A stretch of 64,000 nt of DNA from Streptomonospora nanhaiensis (lineage in GTDB: Bacteria; Actinomycetota; Actinomycetes; Streptosporangiales; Streptosporangiaceae): positions 1,426,001 through 1,490,000 of the forward strand of contig NZ_CP113264.1 in assembly GCF_026642255.1 (NCBI RefSeq), read 5' to 3'. This document shows positions 25,572 through 33,570 of the stretch, piece by piece (the first letter of the stretch is position 1; each line of letters starts with the position of its first letter). The notes below the pieces were generated by a model. The model was not told where the DNA came from and ran no database searches. It was given only the letters and a program-made list of their open reading frames with translations. The translations under genes were made by a program, and so were the position numbers.

Positions 25572-26708
25572 TCATCCCAGGTAGTCCTCCGGGCCCCCCT
25601 CGCGCACCGTGTCGAGGGTGACGCAGTGGAACCCGCCGCCCAGGACCCGGGAGTGCCGGAGGCGGAGCGGGACCACCGTGATGCCGCGTCCCTCCAGGAG
25701 GCGGACGAGCTCGGTCTGGTCGCCGTCCACGATCGCCGTCCCCTCGTCCACCATCAGGAGGTTCATGCCGACCCAGGGGGTGCTGAGCGTGTGCGGGACC
25801 GCGGTCGGGCCGCCCGTCATGGGCGGACACCACAGCACGTCCCACCCCTTCAGGGGCTCGGGCACGGTGTCCGGGCCGATGCGCTCGGGGTTGAGCAGCA
25901 CCAGGCCGGGACGCAGCAGGCAGACGGTGCTGTCGATGTGGGTGCCCTCGTAGACGCCGCGCAGCGGGTGCACCCGCACGTCGCCGAGCAGCCCCAGGGT
26001 CGATTCCAGCCAGCGCAGCCCGAGTTCGTTGCCGCTGCGGGAGACCTGGTAGAAGACGTCGCGGCCGAGCCTGAGGCAGTTCGCCGCCTCGAACGCGGGC
26101 TCCGCCTCGCCCAGCACGGGGAAGCCGTCCTCGTCGGTCCCGAACAGGGAGTCGTCGAGCCGGGGCCGCGGGGCGCAGATCCAGTGGGCGCCCCGCAGGA
26201 GGTAGTCCTGGAACAGGGGGCGCCAGCCGAAGGCCTCGAAGTAGCGGGCCCGCATGGGGCTGGGGCTCTCGATGAGGGCGGACCCCACGACGAGGGTGAG
26301 GTCCCGCGGGCAGTAGGAGCTGCGGCCGGTCGTCCGCCAGCCCGGCCCTCCGTACTCCACGCCGTGGTCGACCGCGGGCGGCTGGTGGACGGTGACACCG
26401 AGGCCGCGCAGCGTGTCGGCCAGGACGGCGAGGTCCTCGTTCGACTCCTCGATGACGTGCCGGGGGAAGAGCCCCGCGCCGATGCCGCGCAGCTCGGCGG
26501 GGGTCAGCTCCGGGTAGCAGTTGAGCCAGGCCGACGGGTCCGACAGCGGGGGGACCCGGGAATGGGTCGCGTCGCCGACGACCACCTCCCTCAGCCTGGT
26601 GAACTCGTCCCACGAGTGGACGGCCGGCAGGGCGGGCCTCGGCCCGCCGGCCGGCGGGGGAGGCGGTGCCGGACGCTCCGTCGGCGCGTCCGCGGTTCCA
26701 GTGCTCAT
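25572..26708 (-). CDS. Amidinotransferase (arginine:glycine / inosamine-phosphate amidinotransferase family)
   Basis: 378-residue enzyme of the amidinotransferase superfamily, which moves the amidino group of arginine to an amine and so makes guanidino compounds. After a Pro-rich N-terminus the fold begins WDEFTRLREVVVG. Catalytic residues can be placed at His257 and Asp259 (GTHIDSTV) and the nucleophilic Cys362 (GGGFHCVTLD), with SYCPRDL (131-137) and AANCLRLGRDVF also conserved. The acceptor amine is unknown. ATG 26708 has GGAAGG upstream. It is the last gene of the operon with the PGM1-like ligase and MFS protein, the pairing seen in pheganomycin- and ketomemicin-type pathways. Confidence 0.9.
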   Translation of the reverse strand: MSTGTADAPTERPAPPPPPAGGPRPALPAVHSWDEFTRLREVVVGDATHSRVPPLSDPSAWLNCYPELTPAELRGIGAGLFPRHVIEESNEDLAVLADTLRGLGVTVHQPPAVDHGVEYGGPGWRTTGRSSYCPRDLTLVVGSALIESPSPMRARYFEAFGWRPLFQDYLLRGAHWICAPRPRLDDSLFGTDEDGFPVLGEAEPAFEAANCLRLGRDVFYQVSRSGNELGLRWLESTLGLLGDVRVHPLRGVYEGTHIDSTVCLLRPGLVLLNPERIGPDTVPEPLKGWDVLWCPPMTGGPTAVPHTLSTPWVGMNLLMVDEGTAIVDGDQTELVRLLEGRGITVVPLRLRHSRVLGGGFHCVTLDTVREGGPEDYLG

Positions 26709-26790
26709 GTGTTCCTTCCGGGGGCGGGGCTCTCGTCCGCGGGGCCCGGCCGCCGGGGCCGGTACCGCGAGGGCGTCGGTTCCGCGGTCC

Positions 26791-28125
26791 TCAGGCCGTC
26801 GGGTCGCTCAACAGGTTCGCGACGCGCTCCTCCAGGGCGCGCGCGGCGTCCAGGTTCTCGGCGACGGCGCAGTAGGTCACCCGGCCCGTGACCGGCGTGT
26901 AGTCGGCGGTGACGACCACCCCCAGTCCCGAGTGCGGGTCGTAGCCGAGCCCGGACCCGGCGAGCCGGCTGAGCGCCTCCGCGAAGGAGGGGACCGCCCA
27001 CCGGCCCCCGCGCTCCAGGAACACGCGGTCGTCGCGGCGGTCGCGGCCGACGACCCTGTCGATCAGGTTGACGTGCAGGTGGGAGGAGGCCGTGAGCCTG
27101 CCGTTGACCTCGGTGAAGACGAGATCGCCCCCGGGGGTCCGGATGGCGTCGGCGCACAGCGTCCCCCGGTACCCCATCAGCCGGAAGGGCTCGCACGCGC
27201 GCCGGCCGGTCTCGACCAGTTCCGCGACCTCCTCGGGTCCGACCGACTGGGGCGGGATCACCTCGCCGGTGGCCACGGGCTCCATCAGGATCTCCCCGGC
27301 CCCGCGGAGCACGCAGCCGTCGTCGTCGGCGACGAACTCCGCGTACACCGTCGTGGAGTCGGGGAAGTAGCGCTCGATGATCAGGCTGTGCCCCTTGTGT
27401 CCCGTGAGCCACTCCCACCGGTCGCTGACGTAGCGCCGGACGGCGTCCCGGTCCGCCAGGACGACGACGCTGCCCGCGCCCGCCGCACGGACCCCCTCGG
27501 CACGGCTGAGGATCTCGTTCCCCAGGCCCCCGCCGGCGAACTGCTGCTTGACCATCACGGCGGCCCCGTCGGCCAGCAGGGACTCGATCGTGCCCTCCGC
27601 GTGGTCGGGCCTGTCGGTGATCACGCCGGGAGCGATGGGGATCCCGTTCCCCGCGGCCACGGCGCGGAAGACCGCCTTGCTGTTGACGAGCGCGTCCCCG
27701 CCCTGGGCGCTGAAGGCGTGCCCCGGCAGGGCGTCCTCGACGCCGACCGCCGACGCCATGGCCGTCACGGCGAGGTCGCTGTAGGTGCAGGTGATCCGGT
27801 CGACCGGCCGGTCCGCCAGGGCCTTGCCCAGGTCCCGGAGGAAGACCGGGTCGACCAGCCGGTCGGCGGTGAGGATGTCGGGCCCGAAGCGGCCGGGAGG
27901 GGGGATGACGAACCGCAGGGTCGAGGCGCGGGTGCCGGTCAGCCCGGTCACGTAGTCCATGAAGTCCGTGCTCGGCGGCGAGGGCAGGACCAGGACGTCC
28001 CCGTCCTCGGCGTACCACAGCATGCGCTGCGCGCCGAGGCCGAAGGCCCGCCTCTTCTCCACGGGAATCCTGCCGATGTCGCCGACCATTTCCTCGGGGA
28101 CGTTGACAATGATCATTGCGGTCAT
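26791..28125 (-). CDS. PGM1-like ATP-grasp peptide ligase
   Basis: 444-residue ATP-grasp protein. An N-terminal pre-ATP-grasp region (MIIVNVPEEMVGDIGRIP, RMLWYAEDGDVLVLP) is followed by the ATP-grasp core: a Gly-rich loop AVMVKQQFAGGGLGNE (189-204), ERYFPDSTTVYAEF, CVLRGAGEILMEP and the metal-binding FTEVNGRLT (337-345). The ~55 C-terminal residues (GLGVVVTADYTPVTGRVTYCAVAENLDAARALEERV) look like the PGM1_C domain. PGM1 of pheganomycin biosynthesis ligates a guanidino amino acid to the N-terminus of ribosomally made peptides. The adjacent amidinotransferase fits such chemistry. ATG 28125 has GAGGAG six bases upstream. Confidence 0.85.
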   Translation of the reverse strand: MTAMIIVNVPEEMVGDIGRIPVEKRRAFGLGAQRMLWYAEDGDVLVLPSPPSTDFMDYVTGLTGTRASTLRFVIPPPGRFGPDILTADRLVDPVFLRDLGKALADRPVDRITCTYSDLAVTAMASAVGVEDALPGHAFSAQGGDALVNSKAVFRAVAAGNGIPIAPGVITDRPDHAEGTIESLLADGAAVMVKQQFAGGGLGNEILSRAEGVRAAGAGSVVVLADRDAVRRYVSDRWEWLTGHKGHSLIIERYFPDSTTVYAEFVADDDGCVLRGAGEILMEPVATGEVIPPQSVGPEEVAELVETGRRACEPFRLMGYRGTLCADAIRTPGGDLVFTEVNGRLTASSHLHVNLIDRVVGRDRRDDRVFLERGGRWAVPSFAEALSRLAGSGLGYDPHSGLGVVVTADYTPVTGRVTYCAVAENLDAARALEERVANLLSDPTA

Positions 28126-28202
28126 GGAATTCTCCTCTTCCGGGGGGCGTTTCCGGGCCGGGAAAGGGCGGGCCCGGCGGAAAGCGCGATCGGACGTCCG
28201 GG

Positions 28203-29480
28203 TCAGGGACGCATATCCTGTCCCGCCTCTTCGGGGGAACGCTTTACGGAACGCCGCGGAACCAACCGGAAAAGCAGGGCGGCCGCGCCGAGGGCGGTCA
28301 GGCACACCGCGGAGGCGAGCAGTGTGCCCTGCGCGCCGACCGCGAGGACGATCGGGGCCCCCGCCATGGCTCCGAGGGGGACGGCGACCCCGGTGACCGC
28401 GCCGCGCGCAGCCAGGACCTGCGGAAGCGCGGCCGCGGGCGCGGAGTTCTGGAAGAGCGCCGTCGTGGTCGAGGGGAACGGTCCCCAGAAGAGCCCGCAC
28501 ACGCCGAAGGAGATCCAGGAGACGGCCACGGGCAGGCCGAGGCCCAGCGGGACCAGCGCGAGGCCGAAGCCCAGGACGATGCAGATCGTGGTCGGCATCA
28601 GCGGCAGGTCGCGCAGGTAGCCGGTGAGCAGCGCTCCCGTGACGGCGCCGATGCCGAAGGCCGTGTAGAAGCCCGCGAGGGTGGCCGCCGAGGCCTGGAG
28701 GTCCTCCACCACGTACAGGGGGATCGCCACGCTCGACGGGCCGAAGAAGAGGAAGAAGCCGAACGAGAGCGCCAGCAGGCCGAGGAGGCCGGGGTCGCGG
28801 CCGATGGCCCTGAAGCCCTCCGAGCGCGACGCGCCCGCCCTGACCCCGTCCTGCCCGGAGCCCCGGGGGATCGCGAACCGGTAGGTCGCGGCGAGGACGG
28901 CGAAGGAGAGCGCGACGAGGGCCAGGACGTACTCGGGCCCTCCCCTGTCGATGACGATCGCGGCGAGGAGCGGCCCGACGACCGTGGACAGCTCCAGCAT
29001 CACGTTGACGACGGAGTTCCCGGCGAGGTGGTCCTTCTTGTCCAGGAGCTCGGAGAGCATCGTGTAGCGGCCGGCCTTGCCCCACGCGCTCAGCACCGAG
29101 GACAGGCCGAGCAGGGCGACGTAGAGCAGGATGTCCAGCGAGCCCAGCACGTGGACCAGCGGGATCAGCGCCAGCGCTCCGGCGCGGAGGAGGGCGTCCC
29201 AGCCGGCCAGCTGGGCGCCGCTGCGACCGTTCAGCAGACCGCCGAGGAGGAAGGCGCCCACCGCTCCGGGCAGGGTGTACGCCGCGACGGCGGCGGCCAC
29301 CCAGGCGGCGCGGTGGTCGGCCGGGGCCAGCTCCATGGCGAGCCAGCTCACGGCGAGGGAGCTCATCCCGCCGCCGAGCGCGGACACGCCGATGCCGGGG
29401 AGGACGCGCCGCAGGAGCGGATGGGTGAGCACGGGCCAGTAGGGGGAGCCCTTGACCGCGCGCGCCACGAGGGACTTCAC
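28203..29480 (-). CDS. MFS exporter of the peptide-ligase operon
   Basis: 425-residue MFS protein with about 12 membrane segments in two halves. The N-terminal half contains GIGVSALGGGMSSLAVSWLAMEL and an MFS loop-like LLGGLLNGRSGAQLAGWDALLRAGAL; the central loop carries GQDGVRAGASRSEGF. It resembles drug-efflux MFS proteins. GTG 29480 is preceded by CGGAGG six bases upstream. It lies between the MKMPY mini-ORF and the ATP-grasp gene and is a natural exporter for their product. Confidence 0.88.
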   Translation of the reverse strand: MKSLVARAVKGSPYWPVLTHPLLRRVLPGIGVSALGGGMSSLAVSWLAMELAPADHRAAWVAAAVAAYTLPGAVGAFLLGGLLNGRSGAQLAGWDALLRAGALALIPLVHVLGSLDILLYVALLGLSSVLSAWGKAGRYTMLSELLDKKDHLAGNSVVNVMLELSTVVGPLLAAIVIDRGGPEYVLALVALSFAVLAATYRFAIPRGSGQDGVRAGASRSEGFRAIGRDPGLLGLLALSFGFFLFFGPSSVAIPLYVVEDLQASAATLAGFYTAFGIGAVTGALLTGYLRDLPLMPTTICIVLGFGLALVPLGLGLPVAVSWISFGVCGLFWGPFPSTTTALFQNSAPAAALPQVLAARGAVTGVAVPLGAMAGAPIVLAVGAQGTLLASAVCLTALGAAALLFRLVPRRSVKRSPEEAGQDMRP

Positions 29481-29549
29481 GGGTGTCCTCCGATTCCTCT
29501 TCGAGCCGCGCGTTCCTCGGGCGCTCCACCGCGCTCTTCGCGCCGAAAG

Positions 29550-29584
29550 GGGCCGGGCGGCGGAGATGGAATGCCGCCCGGCCC
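29550..29584 (-). terminator. Attenuator-like hairpin between the mini-ORF and the MFS gene
   Basis: GGGCCGGGCGG (29550-29560) and CCGCCCGGCCC (29574-29584) pair perfectly over 11 bp around a 13-base loop. In the leftward transcript it lies 45 nt after the MKMPY stop and 70 nt before the MFS start. There is no U-tract, so it may only partly terminate, as is common behind RiPP precursor genes, or protect the RNA end. Confidence 0.55.
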
Positions 29585-29629
29585 GGGCAGTCGCTCATTC
29601 CGCGTATTCGCGGAGGAAGAAGGCGTGTC

Positions 29630-29647
29630 CTAGTAGGGCATCTTCAT
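29630..29647 (-). CDS. 18-nt mini-ORF encoding MKMPY; candidate minimal RiPP precursor
   Basis: ATG-AAG-ATG-CCC-TAC-TAG encodes the pentapeptide MKMPY. GGGAGG lies eight bases before the ATG, and a canonical promoter places the transcript start about 46 nt upstream, so this is the first ribosome-binding site of the operon. It precedes an MFS exporter, a PGM1-like ligase and an amidinotransferase. Known five-residue precursors exist (the biarylitide BytA type), so size is not disqualifying. No other frame in this leader has a start codon after the promoter. The alternative is a regulatory leader peptide coupled to the hairpin downstream. Function is inferred from context only. Confidence 0.5.
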   Translation of the reverse strand: MKMPY

Positions 29648-29700
29648 GGTGTCGTCCTCCCTGGGATTCCCGGAAGCCGCGCCGGTGGTGCGACGTGAAG

Positions 29701-29729
29701 AATATAAGTCCCCCCGCACCCCCTGACAA
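29701..29729 (-). promoter_or_regulatory. Canonical sigma-70-type promoter of the mini-ORF/ligase operon
   Basis: On the minus strand, -35 TTGTCA (29729-29724), a 17-bp spacer, and -10 TATATT (29706-29701). This is the best housekeeping-type promoter seen in the window. An AATGATCATT palindrome lies ~40 bp upstream (29766-29775). Confidence 0.75.
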
Positions 29730-29939
29730 GGGTCCTTTTTTTCCAGGTGGCCCGGTGGGTGGCGAATGATCATTTTTCCTGCCAATTGCGACGCCGAAGG
29801 GCCAGGTCACGGGCCGGTGCGGTGACAAGCGCCGCCGGGCCGTCCCGAAAAGGCGTTGTCGGCCCGTCGGCGGACCGGGCATGGTGAACCGGTCGCGGGG
29901 GCGCCGTCCGAGGGCGCCCCACCACCACGGAGGAACAGC

Positions 29940-31019
29940 ATGTCCACCCTGCGGGTCACCGCCGAGCGCCTCACGATCCACCCGCACCCCGACGCCGACG
30001 CGCTGGAGCTGGCCCAGGTCGGCCTGTTCCGGGCGGTCGTCGCGAAGGGGGCGTACCGGACCGGGGACTGGGCGGTGTACATCCCCGAGAACGCCCTGCT
30101 GCCCGACGACCTCATCGGTGAACTGGGGCTCACGGGCAGGCTCGCGGGTTCCGGGCGCAACAGGGTGAAGGCCGTCCGCCTGCGGGGGGAGCTGTCGCAG
30201 GGCATCGTCTGCCGGCCCGGACGGCTGGCCGGCGTGGACCTGGCCTCGGCGCACGGCGAGGGGACGGACTTCGCGGCGGACCTGGGCATCACCAAGTGGG
30301 TGCCGGAGGTGCCCCTGCACATGAGCGGGGAGCTCGTGGCCGCGCCCGACCTGATGCGGTGGATCGAGGTGGAGAACGCCAAGCGCTACCCCGACGCCTT
30401 CGAGCCGGGGGAGCGGGTCGTGGCGACGGAGAAGATCCACGGCACCGCGTGCCTCTTCACCCTGGTCGCGGGGACGGGGGAGGAGTTCGTCTCCTCCAAG
30501 GGCCACGGGTCGCGCAACTTCGCGTTGGCGCCCGCCGACGACAACCTGTACTGGAGGGCGGTGGCCGCCTACGGGGTCCCGGAGGCGGCGCGCGAGGTGG
30601 CCGACCGGTTCGGCGCGGCCAGGGTGGGCGTGTTCGGAGAGGTCTTCGGGGCGGGGGTCCAGGACCTCGTCTACGGCGAGTCCGGCCGCGGCGCGCGCCC
30701 CGGTTACGCGGTGTTCGACATCGCGCTCGACATCGGCGGCGCCCGCACCTGGATCGACGCGGTCGACCTGCCCGGGGTCCTGGACGCGGTGGGCCTGCCC
30801 GCCGTGCCCGTGCTCCACGACGGCCCCTACGACGAGGCCGCGCTCACGGCGGTCGCGCAGGGGGCGGAGACCTGGAGCGGCTCGGGGCTGCACATGCGGG
30901 AGGGGGTCGTCGTCCGTCCGGCGCGCGAACGCGCGTCCGGGGTCCTGGGAGGGAGGGCGATCGCGAAGTTCGTGTCCGAGGCCTACCTCACGCGCAAGGG
31001 CGGCACGGAGTACGAGTAG
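29940..31019 (+). CDS. ATP-dependent RNA ligase, DraRnl (Rnl5) type
   Basis: 359-residue ligase with the domain order of Deinococcus DraRnl: an N-terminal OB-like module (about residues 1-125), then a nucleotidyltransferase domain. Motif I is EKIHG with Lys165 as the AMP-accepting residue. Later motifs include RVGVFGEVFG (motif III-like), HMREGVVVRPARE (motif IV) and IAKFVSEAYL (motif V, KxxS-type). Such enzymes seal nicks or join RNA ends with 3'-OH and 5'-phosphate. ATG 29940 has GGAGG six bases upstream. The gene stands alone, divergent from the peptide-ligase operon. Confidence 0.9.
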   Translation: MSTLRVTAERLTIHPHPDADALELAQVGLFRAVVAKGAYRTGDWAVYIPENALLPDDLIGELGLTGRLAGSGRNRVKAVRLRGELSQGIVCRPGRLAGVDLASAHGEGTDFAADLGITKWVPEVPLHMSGELVAAPDLMRWIEVENAKRYPDAFEPGERVVATEKIHGTACLFTLVAGTGEEFVSSKGHGSRNFALAPADDNLYWRAVAAYGVPEAAREVADRFGAARVGVFGEVFGAGVQDLVYGESGRGARPGYAVFDIALDIGGARTWIDAVDLPGVLDAVGLPAVPVLHDGPYDEAALTAVAQGAETWSGSGLHMREGVVVRPARERASGVLGGRAIAKFVSEAYLTRKGGTEYE

Positions 31020-31177
31020 CCGGGCGGGGGCTCCCGCGGCCCTGTTCCGTGCGTCCGGGCGCGGTCGCGGAGCCGGAGGACGCGCCGGACCACGCCGCCG
31101 CGCGGGGCGCGTGGAGCGCCGTCGGCCCGGGGTGGGCCGTCCTGCCCGGGCGGCCCCCGCGTCCGCCCCCGGGGAGG

Positions 31178-32017
31178 TCAGGCGGAGGCCGTCGGGGCCG
31201 GCGCCTCCTCCGCGCCGGGGGCGGGCTCCGCGTCCCCGACCGCCTCCCCCCGGGGCGTCACGACCTCCAGGTCGACCCCCAGGTCCCGGATCGCGCGCAC
31301 GGACGCCTCGGAGAGCCGGTCGTCGGTGATCACCGACGCGAAGCTCGTGAGCGCGGCGACCTTGAAGGTGCCGAACGCGCCGTACTTGTCCGCGCCCGCC
31401 ACGAGCACCGACGACGAGGCCGCGGCCATGGCCGCGCGCTTGACCGCCACCTTCGCCCGCGACGGTGTGGTCGACCCCCTGCCGAGGTCCCAGGAGCTCG
31501 TCGATACGAAGGCGACGTCGATGTTGAACTCGGCGATGGTGGCCGCCGCGATGTCACCGACGGAGGAGCGGTTCTCGCGGTCGACCTGCCCTCCGATGAG
31601 GAAGAGCGTCACGTCGGGGTGGTCGGTGAGGGAGGCCGCGGTGGTGATGTCGTTCGTGATGACGGTGAGGCCGGTGACGCTCCACAGCGACGGCACGAGG
31701 TGCCCCAGGGTCGTGCCCGCGTCCAGGTAGACGGTCTGCCCCTCGCTCACGAGGGAGGCCGCGGCACGGGCCATCGCCCGCTTCTCGTCCACGTCCACGC
31801 GCGACTTGTCGCGGTAGGACGGCTCCGAGCGCACCTGGGAGGCCAGCTCGACGCCGCCGGGCACGGAGCGTACCCGCCCCTCCTCCTCCAGCGTCGTGAT
31901 GTCGCGGCGCACCGTCATGTGCGAGACGTCGAGGATGTCGCACAGCTCCTTCACGCTCAGCACTCCCGTGCCTCGCAGCTCTCGCAGGAGCATGTCACGC
32001 CGTTGCGCCGGAATCAT
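31178..32017 (-). CDS. DeoR/GlpR-family transcriptional repressor
   Basis: 279-residue regulator. The N-terminal DeoR winged helix reads RRDMLLRELRGTGVLSVKELCDILDVSHMTVRRDITTLEEEGRV; the C-terminal DeoRC sugar-phosphate-sensing domain includes TVYLDAGTT and a GGxxxxxxxSSVGD-like GGQVDRENRSSVGD. An acidic/Ala-Pro tail of ~30 residues ends the protein. ATG 32017 has AAGGAGG immediately upstream at good spacing. It is divergent from the four-carbon acid sugar operon and probably represses it; the effector would be a phosphorylated intermediate. Confidence 0.9.
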   Translation of the reverse strand: MIPAQRRDMLLRELRGTGVLSVKELCDILDVSHMTVRRDITTLEEEGRVRSVPGGVELASQVRSEPSYRDKSRVDVDEKRAMARAAASLVSEGQTVYLDAGTTLGHLVPSLWSVTGLTVITNDITTAASLTDHPDVTLFLIGGQVDRENRSSVGDIAAATIAEFNIDVAFVSTSSWDLGRGSTTPSRAKVAVKRAAMAAASSSVLVAGADKYGAFGTFKVAALTSFASVITDDRLSEASVRAIRDLGVDLEVVTPRGEAVGDAEPAPGAEEAPAPTASA

Positions 32018-32044
32018 CGTCCTCCTTCGGGGGGTCACCCAGAG

Positions 32045-32122
32045 GAACCATGGTACCGATAGTTACCAGATGATCCCAAGCGTGAAAATTGTTGACTCAT
32101 ATGTTCCGTAAGTGTTAAACAT
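32045..32122. promoter_or_regulatory. Divergent operator/promoter region of the four-carbon acid sugar locus
   Basis: AT-rich gap between the DeoR repressor and the dehydrogenase gene. It contains TGGTA...TACCA with an 8-bp spacer (near 32051-32068), a TTGACT -35 candidate at 32092-32097 with TTAAAC 17 bp downstream, and an inverted pair ATGTT (32101-32105) / AACAT (32118-32122) overlapping the -10 region, a plausible DeoR site. Confidence 0.45.
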
Positions 32123-32184
32123 GGCGGGTCGCCGCCGCGGCTTCGTCGTATACGCGCCGCTCAGAGGCGGAAGAAGGAGAAACC

Positions 32185-33552
32185 ATGCAAGGCACCGACG
32201 CCACCGCCACACCGCCACCCGTGCGCTACGCCCTCACCGGGGCGCGGGGCGGCTTCGCCCGGACACTGCTCGCCCAGACGCTGCGGATGGACCGCCTGCG
32301 CCCCTCGGTCCTGTGCGACCTGGACGCCGAGGGAACGGTCGCGCTGTGCGCCGAGCTCGGTTACGCGCCCGAGGACCTCAAGGTGTGCACCGGCCCCGAC
32401 GAGGTGTCCGCGCTGACCGGCGGGCAGATCGCCGTCGTCGCCGACGCGGCCCTCCTCGCGGGGGCCGGCTACGACGTGCTCGTCGAGGCCACCGGCAGCC
32501 CCGAGGCGGGTGCGGCGGCCGCGCGGACCGCCATCGGGACCGGCCGCCACGTGGTCATGGTCTCCAAGGAGGTCGACTCGGTGGCCGGGGTCGCCCTCGC
32601 CGACGAGGCCCGGGCGAAGGGCGTCGTGTACACGCCGGGGATCGGGGACCAGCCCGCGAACCTCATCGAGTGGTACGAGCGCGCACGCGTCCTCGGGCTC
32701 GACGTCGTCGCGATCGGCAAGTCCGGCGAGTACGACCTGGTGTTCGACCCCTCGACGGGGCGCGTCCGCCAGCTCGACCAGGAGGTCGACGCCCCGGAGC
32801 TGGCCGGCCTGCTGACCCTGGGGGAGGACGTGCCCGCCACGCTCGCCGCCCGCGCCCGGGCCGTCGGGGCGCTCAAGCGCTCGGCCGCCGCCGACTACTG
32901 CGAGATGGGCGTCGTCGCCAACCACACCGGCCTCGTCCCGGACGTGGAGGCACTGCACTACCCGGTCGCCCGCGTCGCCGAGCTCGCCGACGTCTACTCC
33001 CTCGCCGAGGACGGGGGCATCCTCTCCCGGTCCGGCGCCGTGGACGTCTTCAGCGTGCTCCGCCTCCCGGAGGAGGCCTCCTTCGCCGGAGGGGTGTTCG
33101 TGGTCGTCCGCACCGGGGACCCCGTCTCCTGGGACCTGCTCGCCCAGAAGGGGCACGTGGTCTCCCGCTCGGGACGCTACGCCTGCCTCTACCTGCCCTA
33201 CCACCTCATGGGCGTCGAGACGCCCCTGAGCCTGCTCGACGCGGTCGACCGCCGACGCGCGGTGACCTCGCGCCCTCCCGCCCCGCACGCGGTCCTCGCG
33301 GGCCGGGCCGGGGAGGACCTCCCCCGGGGGACCCGCCTCGACATGGGCGGGCACCACCACGACGTCCGGGGCGTGGCCCCCGTCCTGCTGGACGCCGCGA
33401 GCGCCCCCGACGACGTGGCCCCGCTGTACCTGGCCGCCCACGCCACTCTGGCCCGGGACGTCGCCGCCGGGGAGCTGGTACGCCTCGGCGACCTGGCCGA
33501 CCCCGCCGAATCCCTCCTGGACGCCTGGCGTCACACACGCACCCACCTGTGA
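32185..33552 (+). CDS. NAD(P)-dependent oxidoreductase with homoserine-dehydrogenase-like fold and SAF-type C-terminus
   Basis: 455-residue protein. An N-terminal Rossmann segment (YALTGARGGFARTLL, VLCDLD) is followed by YDVLVEATGSPEAGA and HVVMVSKEVDS, as in homoserine-dehydrogenase-like enzymes; the C-terminal ~90 residues (VLAGRAGEDLPRGTRLDMGG) resemble a SAF domain. It opens an operon with a GntP permease, an OtnK-like kinase and an OtnC-like aldolase, so it probably oxidises the acid sugar to the 3-oxo acid that the kinase uses. The usual enzyme at that step is a shorter, unrelated dehydrogenase. ATG 32185 has AAGGAG upstream. Confidence 0.72.
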   Translation: MQGTDATATPPPVRYALTGARGGFARTLLAQTLRMDRLRPSVLCDLDAEGTVALCAELGYAPEDLKVCTGPDEVSALTGGQIAVVADAALLAGAGYDVLVEATGSPEAGAAAARTAIGTGRHVVMVSKEVDSVAGVALADEARAKGVVYTPGIGDQPANLIEWYERARVLGLDVVAIGKSGEYDLVFDPSTGRVRQLDQEVDAPELAGLLTLGEDVPATLAARARAVGALKRSAAADYCEMGVVANHTGLVPDVEALHYPVARVAELADVYSLAEDGGILSRSGAVDVFSVLRLPEEASFAGGVFVVVRTGDPVSWDLLAQKGHVVSRSGRYACLYLPYHLMGVETPLSLLDAVDRRRAVTSRPPAPHAVLAGRAGEDLPRGTRLDMGGHHHDVRGVAPVLLDAASAPDDVAPLYLAAHATLARDVAAGELVRLGDLADPAESLLDAWRHTRTHL

Positions 33553-33570
33553 CCGTTAGGACCCAGTGAC

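Noticed and set aside
25572..26708. Streptomycin-type aminocyclitol pathway
   Set aside because: The amidinotransferase resembles inosamine-phosphate amidinotransferases, but no cyclitol dehydrogenase, aminotransferase or glycosyltransferase is nearby; the ATP-grasp neighbour fits a peptide pathway better.
28126..29598. Long minus-strand frame beginning at ATG 29598 and running through the MFS gene into the ATP-grasp frame
   Set aside because: No ribosome-binding site before 29598, and the text across the MFS gene is Arg/Pro/Gly-rich shadow sequence. The MFS frame has clear membrane segments and its own GGAGG site. I considered whether this frame could be the RiPP precursor but saw no stop that would yield a short peptide.
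29595..29650. Alternative peptide HHEDALLGHAFFLREYAE in another frame of the same leader
   Set aside because: It looks peptide-like and ends just before the hairpin, but no ATG, GTG or TTG occurs in that frame between the promoter and this segment, so it cannot be started from the mapped promoter.
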